DNA of 64,000 nucleotides from Macrothele yani (lineage: Eukaryota > Arthropoda > Arachnida > Araneae > Macrothelidae), in the NCBI GenBank assembly GCA_039090855.1, contig CM077002.1, positions 83,270,194-83,334,193 on the forward strand. Direction: 5' to 3'. The translations under genes were made by a program, and so were the position numbers. Position 1 is the first letter of the stretch, and every line of letters starts with the position of its first letter. The notes under the pieces were generated by a model. That model worked only from the letters and a program-made list of their open reading frames with translations. It ran no database searches and was not told the DNA's origin. Of the stretch, positions 21,689 through 33,485 are shown piece after piece.

Positions 21689-24132
21689 CAGGGATTAAAA
21701 TTAAAATTTGAAACGGAAGGGAGTCCTCCCCACTTGTGTTTGTAAAAGGAGGGAATTGAAATTTTGGGGTGGGGAGTTTTGAATATGTTACTTAATAATA
21801 TTAAAAGACTCTGGGAAAGCAGTAGTAATTTTTCAAATAATATAAGCTATACTTGGTTCTTAAAACAAACAGGTGAATTAGATCAAAAAAGTTACTACAT
21901 TCAATCTAATACAAATTACCATTATTCATTTTACAAAACTAGAGTTGTTCGTTTTGCAGTACGCTGATATCATAAAATTGCTCCTGAAGTATATACTGTA
22001 TGTCTATCTTGCATTCCTTGCCACAGTTAGCGAGCTTTAATCAGCTGCTGTTTTATTTCTGATGATTTATCTGGCCCAATTTCAGAAATATGCATTAAGA
22101 TTTTTGGTGCTCAGTGAATCTCTAAATTTTGAATGAATTTTGTTTTGTATGTGCTAAAGCCACGTTCACGTGGTACATTTGTTAAACATAACACAAGACA
22201 GAATCTTTTGACACTGACGGAAATGTGTGCAGATGGTTGCTTATAAAACCCTTAGAAAACATTGGACATTGGCACATATACTATTCATTTTTTATAGCTA
22301 TATTTGAATAGTGAATATTCTACAACTGTATCTTCATTAACTAAAAAAAACTGGTCTGCCAGGCTTTTGAAAGACTGTACCAAAACTTGTGTGTGTGGGG
22401 GTGTGTTGCTTCACAGATTCAGATTCTACACACTCAAACTTCAAAAAGAGTTCCATTGTGGAGGAAGAAATCTACAGCCTATCTCAATCACAAAAAAATA
22501 AAATAAACCTTCATTGGACATTGTGATGTGCAAGTTTAGTATTACAAGGGTCAACTAATTTATTATTTTTGAACGTTTCCTTTCAGATCTGGAAAAAAAA
22601 AAACTACTTGGGTACTATATGTATGAGATGTTTACAGTTCACGTAATTGAACCTTAGTTGATTCAACCATTCTTCTGATATGAGGAATGTCCAGTTTTTT
22701 TCCTTTGCAACTATTTATAGAGGGAAAATAATATTTTATTTAACAATAATTCAGGACAGTGGAAACATCGCGAAAAAAAAAACAAAAAAAAACACGATTA
22801 CGAAAAAATCTTCGCTCTATCCGACTTCCGTTTTCGGAAATTTTTCCTCTGTTTTCAAACTGAAACACTATTAGTTATCAAACAAAATTACATTTTACAA
22901 TAACAATGAGCACAAGGAATATCGCGAGAAAGAAAAATTACAATTACAGATTAAATCTGCAGCTAGTTTAACTTCCGTTTTTGAAAGTTTTGAAGGACGA
23001 AATTCCGTCCCCAGCCGGAAAACACCCCACCCCCCAAAAAAAATAATCTTCAGTTTTGTATCGTTCTGGAGAACGACGCAAATCCACGGAAGAAACTCGT
23101 GCCTAAAGTTTACAAGGAAATTTTTGCTACGTCGAATTTCCGTTATCGGAAATTGTTGTCTACACTTTCAAGCTGAAATACAAACATTTATACAATAAAC
23201 TGATATATAATAACAATACTGGACAGAGGAAACTTCGCGAGAAAAATATTCACTCCGTTAAAATTTTATTTTCGGAAGTTCTGAAAAACGGAATACCGTT
23301 CCCAGACGGAAAACGACCCCCCCCCCCAACACACACACACATACACTGTTCATCCGGAAAAAAAAATATCTCCAGTTTTGTTTTTGTTTTTTATCGATCT
23401 CAAGTATAACCGAAATGTAGCGGAATTCCGCGAATCTGAACAATCTCATACCTGATTCGTAACAGTCCGCGATATGCAAAATGAACTGCACATGCGGCTA
23501 CGCATGAAGCCGACTCACGGGTCCATAAACTGATGTTCCCGACATGAACGATGTATTCGATTGCAATTTTCGGAACTCTGAAAGGTCCGTTTCTAACGCA
23601 CGCATTTTTACAAATAATACGTTTTTAACGCGCGAATTTTTCAAGTGCTCTAAAAACGGACTCAAGATTTTATATTTATATATATTTTTTCTTAAAATTT
23701 CGTACTTAACTTCTCTCCCATTTCTTTATTGTCGCTTTTCTTCCGGGTTTTTTTTTTATGCCCTCAGATGAAAATAATTTCATCTATCATGCAGAAAACA
23801 CTTTCTGCCTGAGGACCATAAATGCAGAAATTAAAGCTTTCACTATTTTAGATAAATGGAGCAACTTTCAAAAAATGAATACTTTTTAACACTATGCATC
23901 AATTCTTAGAAATTTTTGAATTTCGCCACTTCCGTTTGGGGAATTTTCCCTTCCCTTATCAAGCTGAAATGCGAACATTTACATGCGGAATAACATTTAA
24001 TAACAACACAGGTTAGAGAGAACATGTCGGGAGGATGGGGATTACGAGAGAAATCTCCGCTTCTTCCGACTTACGGTTCTCGAAATTATTTCGGCGGGAA
24101 ACCCGCCATCCCGTCCTGAATTTTAACCCCTG
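21689..24132 (-). mobile_element. Element C, copy 2 (longest copy)
   Basis: Inverted relative to copy 1. Its ends are CAGGGATTAAAATTAAAATT (left as drawn) and, read inward from the right, CAGGGGTTAAAATTCAGGAC, so the terminal repeat is CAGGGRTTAAAATT. CTGTA stands on both sides (21684-21688 and 24133-24137), the same 5-bp class of duplication as copy 1. Compared with copies 1 and 3 it has an extra block of ~370 bp (23711-24080) near its own left end. Internal units built on CTTCCGTTTTCGGAAA and TTCAAGCTGAAATACAAACA recur several times with drift. No transposase frame, so it is probably non-autonomous. Confidence 0.85.
23711..24095 (-). repeat. ~380-bp block duplicated at 25621-26000
   Basis: Near-identical to 25621-26000 in the same orientation, differing by a few bases and homopolymer lengths. 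It includes a conserved 43-codon stretch (MPSDENNFIYHAENTFCLRT onward) with no known match to me. The high identity points to a recent copying event. Confidence 0.9.
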
Positions 24133-24137
24133 CTGTA

Positions 24138-25620
24138 GGAATGACAAATGACAAAATAATAGTAGCAACACACAGGGAGAGGCTCGCAGTAACTAACCAA
24201 TGTTTTTTTTTACAGTTCTGGAATGCTTTTATTGAAAAAAAAAAAAAGTTACAAACTTCTTTCTCCCTCCTTGGCAGTGTGTTGATATTAGTGGCGGCCA
24301 TATAGCTGTGAACTCGTGATCGTACGACAATACAGTCGAAAAGCTACAGAACAGGTGCTATACGTTTGTAAACTTGTCTGTTATATTCACAGCTGTGGTT
24401 CCCTCATCCTAACTGGTGGGGCACGGCTATGTCATTAACGATTTGCAGTCAGAAGTAAAATGGAAAATGAGGAAGCCTTCTGACTGCGCACTTAATTTGC
24501 AGACGCGCGTTCGCAAGTACATCGGCGCACACCCGTGCAGAAGAAAAGTATGTTTTGAATATTTTTTTTACTAATAAATACATCGATAAAACCGATTATA
24601 TTTAGTTACTGCGAACTCTTCCCTGTCTGTCAGTATTCTTATTTTATCATTGTGTCATTTCTACTGGGCGATACACAGCTACAAACTATATGTAAAGTCT
24701 TTGAATACAATTATTACCTTTATAGTTCCGGAAAAATTTTATTAAAAAAAAAGTAATTAAAAACTTACTTTTTCCCTTCCTGCTTGGTAGCATGTTGATC
24801 TCCGTACGGAGATCAGCATGCAAACTCGTTGATACGCGGAAATGAGTGCTGTCATTTTTTTCTGTCAAGTTTTAAGCAACATAATACTCTCATTTTCACA
24901 TTTTGCTTCGGCTCCAAATCATTGGCGACAGTTCTTATCCATAGATGTGGCCCTTAACGAGGGAGGGCGGTGGACACGGTTGCGATCTGCAGACAGACAT
25001 AACATACGATGCTCATTTGCAGCTCGAAAGATAGTCACGAATTTATGGCTTCGTACAGCATCAGCATGCTACCCAGAAAGTTTTTAACTTCTGTTTTTAT
25101 TTTTCAATAAAAACACTAGAATTATAAAAACCAATTATATTTAATTACTGCGAGCCTTTGTGTGTTGGTTGCTACTTTTAATTTGACCAGTTGGAGTTTA
25201 TTGCCGCAGCAAGGGCCCAAAGAGCACCAACTAATTTGCCATTGCGCCATTTTTACAGCGTGATCATACATGACACAAAGGGCAAAAAAAAAAAAAAAAA
25301 AATCTGATTTTTTTTTTTTTTACCGGGTTGAAAAATAAAACCATGAGCAAGGCAGAACAGTTAGTTCACAGCAATTTATTTGTGTAAATATTAAATTGCA
25401 GCACAATACTGTATTCACAATATAAAACTACAATTCAAAATAAAATTATTTTAAAAGGTATTGCTTCAGTTTTTTCTTTTGTTTTACTTGCTAGATCGTC
25501 AGCTTAAGTTCCTTCTTGCGAGCAAGCCTTGCTTTCTAAAAAGTTTCACAGCTATATTTGTCATTTAACTCTGCAGCTGCACAACATCCACTGCTTAATT
25601 TTTCTTTCTGATGATAGCTT
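24138..25620. other. Spacer with diverged repeats and a palindrome
   Basis: Three related stretches contain TTACTGCGAGCCT-like text (24170-24200 inverted, about 24605 and about 25140) and two contain AAAAACTTACTTTTTCCCTT-like text (24240 and 24760). This suggests an old local duplication of a ~500-bp unit. A and T runs at 25287-25322. No gene. Confidence 0.6.
24790..24821. repeat. 32-bp palindrome
   Basis: GATCTCCGTACGGAGATC (24798-24815 region) is a perfect palindrome, extending to GCATG...CATGC with one mismatched pair. Confidence 0.85.
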
Positions 25621-26220
25621 TTCTCTCCCATTTCTTTATTGTCGCTTTTCTTCCGGGGGTTTTTTTATGCCCTCAGATGAAAATAATTTCATCTATCATG
25701 CAGAAAACACTTTCTGCCTGAGGACCATAAATGCAGAAATTAAAGCTTTCACTATTTTAGATAAATGGAGCAACTTTCAAAAAATGAATACTTTTTAACA
25801 CTATGCATCAATTCTTAGAAATTTTTGAATTTCGCCACTTCCGTTTGGGGAATTTTCCCTTCCCTTATCAAGCTGAAATGCGAACATTTACATGCGGAAT
25901 AACATTTAATAACAACACAGGTTAGAGAGAACATGTCGGGGAGGATGGGGATTACGAGAGAAATCTCCGCGTCGTCCGACTTACGTTTCTCGAAAATTTT
26001 CTTCCATTTTCAAGCTGAAGCACAAATGTTATATGAATAAAAAATTATTCAATAACAATAATGAACAGAAGGGACATCGCTAGGAAATACAGTTACGGGA
26101 GACGTTAATTCCTCTAACTTCCGTTTTCGAAAGTTTGAAAGACGGAAACCGACCCCCCCCCCGCCAACCACCGACACTCCTCCTCACAAAAAAAAAAAAA
26201 AACAAGAAAGATGACACCGA
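25621..26220 (-). mobile_element. Element C fragment (copy 4)
   Basis: Begins with the duplicated block of copy 2 and continues with CTTCCATTTTCAAGCTGAAG and CTTCCGTTTTCGAAAGTTTG units and a C run near 26152. These are all C internal motifs on the minus strand. Neither terminal CAGGG end is present. Confidence 0.75.
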
Positions 26221-26868
26221 ATTTTCGGGTGTAATAAGCACGCCTTTTGAATCCGTTCTGACGCAAATTAAATTTATCAAAGCTATTCAAAGTCAATGGA
26301 GCCGGTATGGAAAACAATAGTATCTGACGGAAGAAAGAAGTTTTTCAATCGGGTTTTTAATCCCTAAGATATTGCTGTAAACGAAATCGTGAGCTTACGC
26401 CCTCTGGTTGCAGACTTGTGCCTTAAGCAGATATCGCGATAACGCCTCTACACGCGTATTTCACGCCTTAAAAACTCCGAATACGCTTTAAAATTTAGAA
26501 ATGCGTATTTTTACGCATTGTTTTTCCATATGAAATTTCCTTTTATAATCGGTGATTACACCGCGATTTTATCATAAAAATGACTTTTTTTTTAATCAAG
26601 AAATTATATCTTAACTTTTAAGTCACAATTTATAAAAAAATCATGATTTGGTTCCCATTGCCGAGCTGATCAGCTAGGGATCGGCTTTCGGCAATCATTC
26701 GGAAGAACCCTCAGGCAGTGTGGAAAAGAGCAGCTCAACTGATGGGCATGCACATTTCAGCCGCGTCGAGATTGAGACGCTAGTGTATCGGTGCAGCATG
26801 GTGCCGTTAAATCTTGGCGTGGAGGAAGTGAAAAGCGACGTGTCTTGAAGTTCGTTTAATTGCCATTT
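26221..26868. other. No assignable gene
   Basis: AT-rich. A short GC-richer piece at 26690-26820 reads AVWKRAAQLMGMHISASRLR in one frame, faintly like a transposase DNA-binding region, but it is too short to call. Confidence 0.4.
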
Positions 26869-28140
26869 CAGGGCGGGATTCTCCTGCCTTACGAAATTTT
26901 AAGGAAATATATATATAAATATAAAATCTTGGGTCCGAAAATATATATATAAACTTTCGAAAAACGGAAGTTAGACGAACTGCAGATTTATTTTGTAATC
27001 GCAATATTAGACCCGTATGAGCAGTTCATTTTGAGTATCGCAGACTGTTACGAATCAGGCATGAGATTGTTCTTCGGATTCGCGAATTCCGCATTTCGGT
27101 TATACCCGAGCGATGAAAAAAAAAAAAAAAAAAGATGTTTTATTTTCGGAGGATTAGTGTGTGTGTGTGTGGGAGGGGGACTCGTTTTCCGCCTGGGGAA
27201 CGGTATTCCGTTTTTCAGAACTAACGAAAGCTAAACGGAGTGAAATTTTTTCCCGCGAACGTAATTTCTTTTTCTCGCGAAGTTTCCTCTGTCCAGTATT
27301 GTTATTAAATATCAATTTATTGCGTAAATGTTTGCATTTCAGCTTGAAAGTGTAGACAATAGTTTCCGATAAGGGAAGTTCGACGGAGCAAAAATTTCCT
27401 TGTAAACTTTAGGCACGAGTTTCTTTCGCGGATTCGAAGAGTAAATCTTTGTTGTCATCAAAACTGAAGATAATTTTTTGGTTTTGGGGGGTGGTGTGTG
27501 CGTGCGTGCGTGCTTGGTGGCGGTGGAAGGGGGGTCCGGCTGGGGAAGGAATTTCGTCTTTCAAAACTTTCGAAAAACGGAAGTTAGACGAACTGCAGAT
27601 TTACTCTGTAATCGCAATATTTCCTCTGCTCATTTTTTTTGTAAAATATAACTTTGTTTGATAACCGATTGTGTTTCAGCTTAAAAACGGAAGTCGGACG
27701 AAGCGAAGATTTTTTCGTAATCGTTTTTTTTTCCGCGATGTTTCCACTGTCCTGAATTATTGTTAAATGTTATTTTCCCTCTATAAATAGTTGCAAAGGG
27801 AGAAACTGGACATTCCTCATATCAGAAGAATGGTTGAATCAACCAACTCTCAATTATGTTAACTGTAAACATCTCATACATAGTATTCAAGACGATTTTT
27901 TTTTTCAGAGCTGAAGAAAAACATGTTCAAATATAATAAATTAGTTGACTTTTGCTATACTAAACTTGCACATCACAATGTCCAATGAAGGTTTATTTTA
28001 TCTTTTGTGATTGAGATAGACTGTAGATTTCCTTCCTCCACAATAGAACTCTTTTTGAAGTTTGAGTGTGTAGAATCTGAATCTGTGGAGCAACACACAC
28101 AAGTTTTGGTAGTCTTTCGAAAACAAAACAAAATTTTTTG
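26869..28140 (+). mobile_element. Element C, copy 3, 3'-truncated
   Basis: Starts CAGGGCGGGATTCTCCTGCC and follows copy 1 through GACTGTTACGAATCAGGC, the GGTATTCCGTTTTTCAGAAC block, CTTTCGAAAAACGGAAGTTA and ATTGGGCTTTT-poor 3' text up to AAGTTTTGGTAGTCTTTCGA. The rest, including the CCCTG end, is missing, so the right boundary has no target duplication. It lacks the extra block of copy 2. Confidence 0.8.
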
Positions 28141-28459
28141 CAGCCTCATGGATAAACAAGACAAGTAGGTAAGATTTTGATAAATGACTTATTTTATATA
28201 AAAGAATATCAATTACATGCTAATTCATGTTTACATATTTATACATAGATATTATTAGTTGTTTTAATATAAAATATTATTTAGCTAAAAATTTAATGCG
28301 ATAATTGTTCGTTCTCTAAAATTACTTATTTGAAAAGAAAAATACTCCTTCAAAAATTGTGAAGGAGTATTTTTACTCTTTTGAAAAAATCCTAGCACGA
28401 TCTCTGGCCTTAAGTAAATTATGAATTTATATGAGATACATTCTGCACCGGAAATGCTC
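28141..28459. other. AT-rich spacer with a small hairpin
   Basis: ATACTCCTTCAAAAATTGTGAAGGAGTAT near 28347-28375 can fold: ATACTCCTTC pairs with GAAGGAGTAT. No gene. Confidence 0.55.
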
Positions 28460-29490
28460 TCCAACGCAGACAGAATTTTTCAAATCGGTCTCTTAAAAAC
28501 AGATATCAACAAAAATAAGATGTGACTTTGCCTCCCCTGGTGGCAAAACCATGCATTATTTCAGGAAGAAAGTATTCTCAAAGGTTTTTCCATACGAGCG
28601 GTATCGGTCCAAGAAAAAAAAAAAAAAAAATTAGCCGAGTTTTCAGGAGTCCAGATTTTTTGCTATACATACATCAGAAGCAGAAATTAACACTTATGCT
28701 CCCTGGTGGGCAAACCATTTTTACCAAACATTAGGAATTATGTGAAAAATATTTTCCATCAGGTCTTGTATGCGATACAGGAATAATTTTTCAAATCGGA
28801 GTTTTAGAAGCAGAAATAACGCAGAAAACGCAATTTACCTTTGCGCCCCCCTAGCGGAAAGTCTATGATTAACTTGAAAATTTTGAATTTAAAGGAAAAA
28901 CATTTCACATTGGAAACACTATCCAACAATGAAGGATTTTTTCAAATCGGACTCCTAGAAGTAGAGATATTGACAAAAATAAGATATACATCTACGCCCC
29001 TGGCGTAGAAACCATGCATTATTTCAAGAAGAAAATGTTCCTAAAAGGTTTGTCGACATGAGTAGTATCGGTCAACAAACGATTTTTTTTCAATCGAGAT
29101 TTTAGCTCATAATTTGCTGCAAATACATCAGAAGCGGAAATTAAGATTTTTGCCCCTGGTGGCCGAACCATTTTTTTTTTTTTTTTACAAAAAATCTAAA
29201 TTATGTGCAAACGATTTCCCACCAAGAGCTGCATCCGGTGCAGAAAGAATTTTTCAAATCGGAAATTTAGAAGCAGAGATATAGGGGGAAACACAATTTA
29301 CCTGTACGCCCCCTAGTGGAAAATCTATGAATTACTTGAAAATTTTGAAATTTTATGAAAAACATGTCACACTGAAAACACTATCCAACAAAGAAGGAAT
29401 TTTTCAAATTCAAATCAGAATCCTAGAAGTAGAGATATTGACAAAAATAAGATATACATCTACACCCTCTGGCAGAGAACTGTGGAATAT
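28460..29490 (+). repeat. Diverged array of ~155-bp monomers, left part
   Basis: Monomers begin near 28471, 28620, 28785, 28940, 29090, 29240 and 29405. Each holds a TTTTTCAAATCGG-like start, an AGAAGCAGAGATAT-like middle and a CGCCCCCTAGTGG-like motif. Monomers three apart (28471, 28940, 29405) resemble each other most (all have GACAAAAATAAGAT), giving a higher-order period of about 465 bp. Short frames within are chance. Confidence 0.85.
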
Positions 29491-30757
29491 TGTTGCAACC
29501 TTTTGGTCTTCAGATATCAGGATGCCAAATTAATTCCGGACTGCGATTCAAATCACTGGATCCGCCAATACCTCGTTAGCCAATTAGCCGACACAGTACA
29601 CCAATAAACCAATTGAGGCACAGTATAACAATTAAAACAGGGATTTAATAGATATATGCATAAATTACACCAAATTCTTCATTAAATAATAAAGGCTATA
29701 ATTTCCGGCCAGCATTGGCCCTCTTCGGTGTTTCAGAAAATATGTCCTAACGAAAAGCGTTCGTTCACAATGGGCCGCAAATAAAATACTGGTAAAAAGT
29801 ACTTACATATGTCATCGAGTATCCACAGTATTGATGACACCAATAACACAAACACTCACTCACATTCACTAATATGTTGGCACTACGGGTAGCTCTTTTT
29901 CCTCTTGGATGGAGGCAGCGTTGCTTACGGACTCTTGGTCGTCGTCCCCAGTCGCCGAACGCACGTACTCAGACACACACACAAAAGTTCTCTCCCCGCT
30001 TTCTTCACGAAGAGGCTAGCGGTTACTTCAGAGCTCTCTCTCTGCAGGGGGTCTGCTTTGTTCCTGGGACCAGGCGTTTTTCCTCTCCTCCCTGCATGAG
30101 CGAGGCAATTTCGTGATTATTTTATCTCTCTCTCTGCACTTCACCTGAAATGACTCCTTACGGCAGGTATCAAGGGTTAGGCAGGTGAAGAAAGTTTTCA
30201 GGTAAAGTTCATGCTGGTTATTCATCAGCTTATGCTTTTAGCTGGTTTCTCTTCTTATGCTCAGAATGCAAGAGCACGCAGACGGCAAGCACTTGTTCTA
30301 GCGCGAGGAAAAATCCTCTCTCGGCTCTCAATCGGATTCTGTCACTCTCAACAACAACTTCCTGTCTACAAAAAGTTGTTAAGCAGTGAATTCTAACACT
30401 TGAAACCGCAACATATTTATTATATACTGCTCTTCAAATCCAAGAGCTTTCCCATTGTTTTGCGCGTGGCACAGACAAAAGTTTCAAACGCTTTTGTCGC
30501 CCAAACATTTTTGAGTCATGGGAAATAGCTTTTAAACTCTGACCCGTCCCATTTCCATTTATGGACTCTCTGTTCTCGTGGCAAACTCCTGCAACTCGCC
30601 ACTTGAATTCCAAGTGTCAGCAGATCTTTTCTTTATATACCGCCCTTGCAAGTGTTTAAATTATAACTCTCTGTTAATTAAAACCCTCAATCAAGTTTCA
30701 ATTACCATTAATTAGCCACGCCTCTCACCAATTAATTATGCGAGGGGAGTCGTCACA
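29491..30757 (-). mobile_element. Probable solo LTR
   Basis: A 1.27-kb insert begins TGTTGCAACC and ends GTCGTCACA (TG...CA). It is flanked by ATAT on both sides (29487-29490 and 30758-30761) and breaks a monomer of the array at a point where the flanks rejoin smoothly. On the minus strand GGTATATAAAGAAAAG near 30628-30643 looks like a TATA box, which suggests a minus-strand LTR. No gag or pol sequence lies next to it, so recombination between two LTRs probably removed the inside. Alternatively it is some other element with a 4-bp duplication. Confidence 0.72.
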
Positions 30758-31350
30758 ATATTTTAAGGAGAAAATATTCCGAAAAGGTTTACGATGTGAG
30801 TGGCATCAGTCCAGGAAAGGATTTTTTCAATCAAGATTTTAGAAGCTCAGATTTTATATCAAATACATCAGAAGCAAAAATTAACACTTACGCCCCTTGG
30901 TGGCCAAAGTATTCTTTACCAAAATTTTTTAATTATATGCAAAAGATTTTCCATCAGGAGGTGTATTTGCTGAAGAAAAAAATGTTCAAATCGGAGTTTT
31001 AGAAGAAGAGTTATCAGGAAAAATGTAATTTATTTTTACGCCCACTAGCGGAAAAATATGAGTAATTTGAAAAAGTAAGAATATCTAAAATACTCTTCGA
31101 CATAAATGGAATCAAAAGATAAAATAATTTTTCCAATCTGATGTTTAGAAGCAAATATGTGGAATAAAACGTATTTTTGAATTCGACATCATCTGCGTTT
31201 ACGCCCTCTAGCGGCGAAATTGTACATCGTAAAAAACAACCGAAATAAAGGATCATCATTCGCATATTTCAAGCTTCCCAATGCAAAAAGAATTTTTCAA
31301 ATTGGATTAATAGTTGCAGAGTTATCGTGGGTACAGACGGACGGACGGAC
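30758..31350 (+). repeat. Array of ~155-bp monomers, right part
   Basis: Continues the array interrupted by the LTR: monomers near 30828, 30975, 31130 and 31290, with CGCCCCTTGGTGG, CGCCCACTAGCGG and CGCCCTCTAGCGG. It ends at a short GACG run (GACGGACGGACGGAC, about 31337). Confidence 0.85.
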
Positions 31351-31489
31351 AAACCGGTAACATAAGCACGATCTTTTTTTACAAAAGACGAGCTAAAAAA
31401 TGTTCAGCTACGCATCAATCTGGAGATGACACAAATGAGAGCAGAAAAGGCGAAATTCATCGAATTTGTGGAAGAATATCGTGCCTTAA

Positions 31490-31760
31490 GATTACAAGGG
31501 AATTTTTGCTCCGTCTAACTTCCGTTTTCGAAAATTGTTGCCTACAATTTCAAGTTGAAATACAAACATTATGCAATAAAATGATATTTAACAATACCAC
31601 GAGGAAAGAAATTATGATTACAGGAAAAATCTTCACTCCATTTACTTTCCATTTTCGAAAGTTTTGAAAGACCAAATACTTTCTCCAAACGGAAAACGAA
31701 CACCCCCTTCCCCAAATTTTTCTTAAGTTTGCATCGATCTCGAAAATGACCTTAATGACA
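31490..31760 (-). mobile_element. Element C fragment (copy 5)
   Basis: Contains CTAACTTCCGTTTTCGAAAA, TTCAAGTTGAAATACAAACA and GTTTGCATCGATCTCGAAAA, matching the centre of element C copy 2 in the same orientation. Both ends are missing. Confidence 0.75.
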
Positions 31761-32079
31761 TAAAAGCAGAAATGAAATTAATTTTAATTTCACCTGTGGC
31801 AGAAGGTGAAATATGTATTACCAATTTCATTGCTTAATATTCAAACATAACATATTTATTTTGTCATCATCGCTCTACTGTTATTGCTTTAATAATTTTT
31901 CTTTAAATTACCTTATACTAAAAGATAAGCGATAATCCAAATGATTTGGATTTTGATTGCTAATGATGTACAACTTTACACTATTAAAGATTTAAATCCA
32001 TAGGTTTGAACTTACATACTGTATCTAACATATCTGGTACATTTGAACTCTGAAGTCCAAGTCAGATCACTGAGGCCAT
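31761..32079. other. No gene seen
   Basis: AT-rich spacer with no shared repeat recognised. Confidence 0.5.
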
Positions 32080-32770
32080 GTCACCCACCGGCTCAGATTT
32101 TAATGAAACTTGGCAGGTAGATATGCCCGATAAAGATATGGGAAAATCCTAAGTTTCAGTTTTTTAAACCTCATAGTTTTTAAAATACAGTGCTCCAAAA
32201 TTTAGCCGAACACTCACTTTTGCAGCTGTGCAGTAGCATGCCACTTTTTACATAACATGCTGTAGTTTGTTTGTGTGCTACTGAATTTAGGAGAATGAAA
32301 CTTTGGAATCACATGGAAAAGGGTCCCTACATATTGGAAACACTTTTCATTTTACCTGAAACACCAGTTAAGTCAGCACCACCTAGTGGTGAAGTGAAAA
32401 ATTACAGCAAAATTTAGACATTTTATGGGAGGCTCTGTAGAATATTGCTCTGGCATAAGGGAGATACATTTTTTTTATATTGATGTTTAACACATCCTAT
32501 AACATATTTGAAAAAAAAAATGGTGGTTATCAGCATGTCTTTGCAGATGGTTAAAATTATCTGAATTTCATAGAGAGCTCTCCTTCGACAGTTCAGCCAT
32601 TTTGTTCTACAAACCTGACCCACCGGTTTGGATTTTGCTGAAAATTACTATGTAGGTTTACCTAACAAAGCTGCAAAACACTGCAAATTTTGTATCTTCC
32701 ACATTCCATAGTTTCCAAAATACAGCACTCGAAAGTTAGGCCTAACCACTCGTTCAACAGCAAACCGATC
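32080..32770 (+). repeat. Repeat family R, two tandem units
   Basis: Two units of about 540 bp begin with CACCCACCGGCTCAGATTTT (32090) and ACCCACCGGTTTGGATTTTG (32629). Both continue through text such as CATAGTTT and AAAATACAG(T/C)(G/A)CTC. Related units occur inverted at 37158-37302 and in direct orientation at 47775-48290. Function unknown. Confidence 0.75.
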
Positions 32771-32819
32771 CTGTTGCAAATGATGAAGCATATCATGTGG
32801 CAGCTTTTCAACTTAAATC

Positions 32820-32885
32820 TTTGTGTGTGTGTGTGTGTGTGCACTCCTGTGTGCATGTGTGTGTGTGAGAGAGAGAGTGAGTGTT
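32820..32885 (+). repeat. TG/AG microsatellite
   Basis: Compound run: (TG)n with small interruptions, then GAGAGAGAGAG and GAGTG. Confidence 0.95.
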
Positions 32886-33485
32886 CACAAGATATAGTTA
32901 CTCTCACATGCTGATGGGTACAAACCTCTGAAAAAATGAAAAGAAATAGTTTGTTCATTTTTTACATAAAATTTCAACTTTCCAATTTGCTACCCAGTAG
33001 CATACCTTGAGAATAACAAACCTGTAAGTTTGTTAATAAATTGCTAGCTAGGTAGCAACAAGATCCAAAAATAAAAGTAATTTCTTGTATACCATGATTA
33101 CAAGGATTTTTTTCCAGTTTTGGTAAATTTCCAAATCAAATTTAGAGGCTAACTATTTTTAAATGTATTCCTTATAGTTGGAAAAATAAATTCCTATATT
33201 CTTAATAACTAATAATTTGGACTCAATCTGCAGTTTAAGTGAAACAAAATCAAACAAATTTTTACGCACTGACTAATTTTTAACTACTTTGAAACATTAT
33301 GTGAAATACATTTTTCAGAGTATCAGTGCACAAGGCATCAACAGGAGTAACCATGTTTAGCATTGCATAGAACACATTTCAACATATCACAAGTTTGCTT
33401 TATCAGCTGATTTAATAATCACAAGGAGATGTGGGTAAAGAAAATGTTGAAAGATAAGAACTTTCTGAAATATGATTCAGGGAAT
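32886..33485. other. AT-rich spacer, no gene
   Basis: Nothing recognisable. Confidence 0.5.

Noticed and set aside
22050..22090. CTGATGA...GAAA as a hammerhead core in element C
   Set aside because: The bases between do not form a stem and the match is absent from copy 1 (CTGAGGG there).
26690..26820. Tc1-like DNA-binding fragment
   Set aside because: About 20 residues of weak similarity only, with no neighbouring catalytic blocks.
29874..30396. Frames of 60-80 codons in the GC-richer part of the 29.5-30.8 kb insert
   Set aside because: They lie inside a sequence with LTR-like ends and have no domain content.
32820..32885. TG run as a regulatory Z-DNA element
   Set aside because: A simple microsatellite. 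No gene nearby to regulate.
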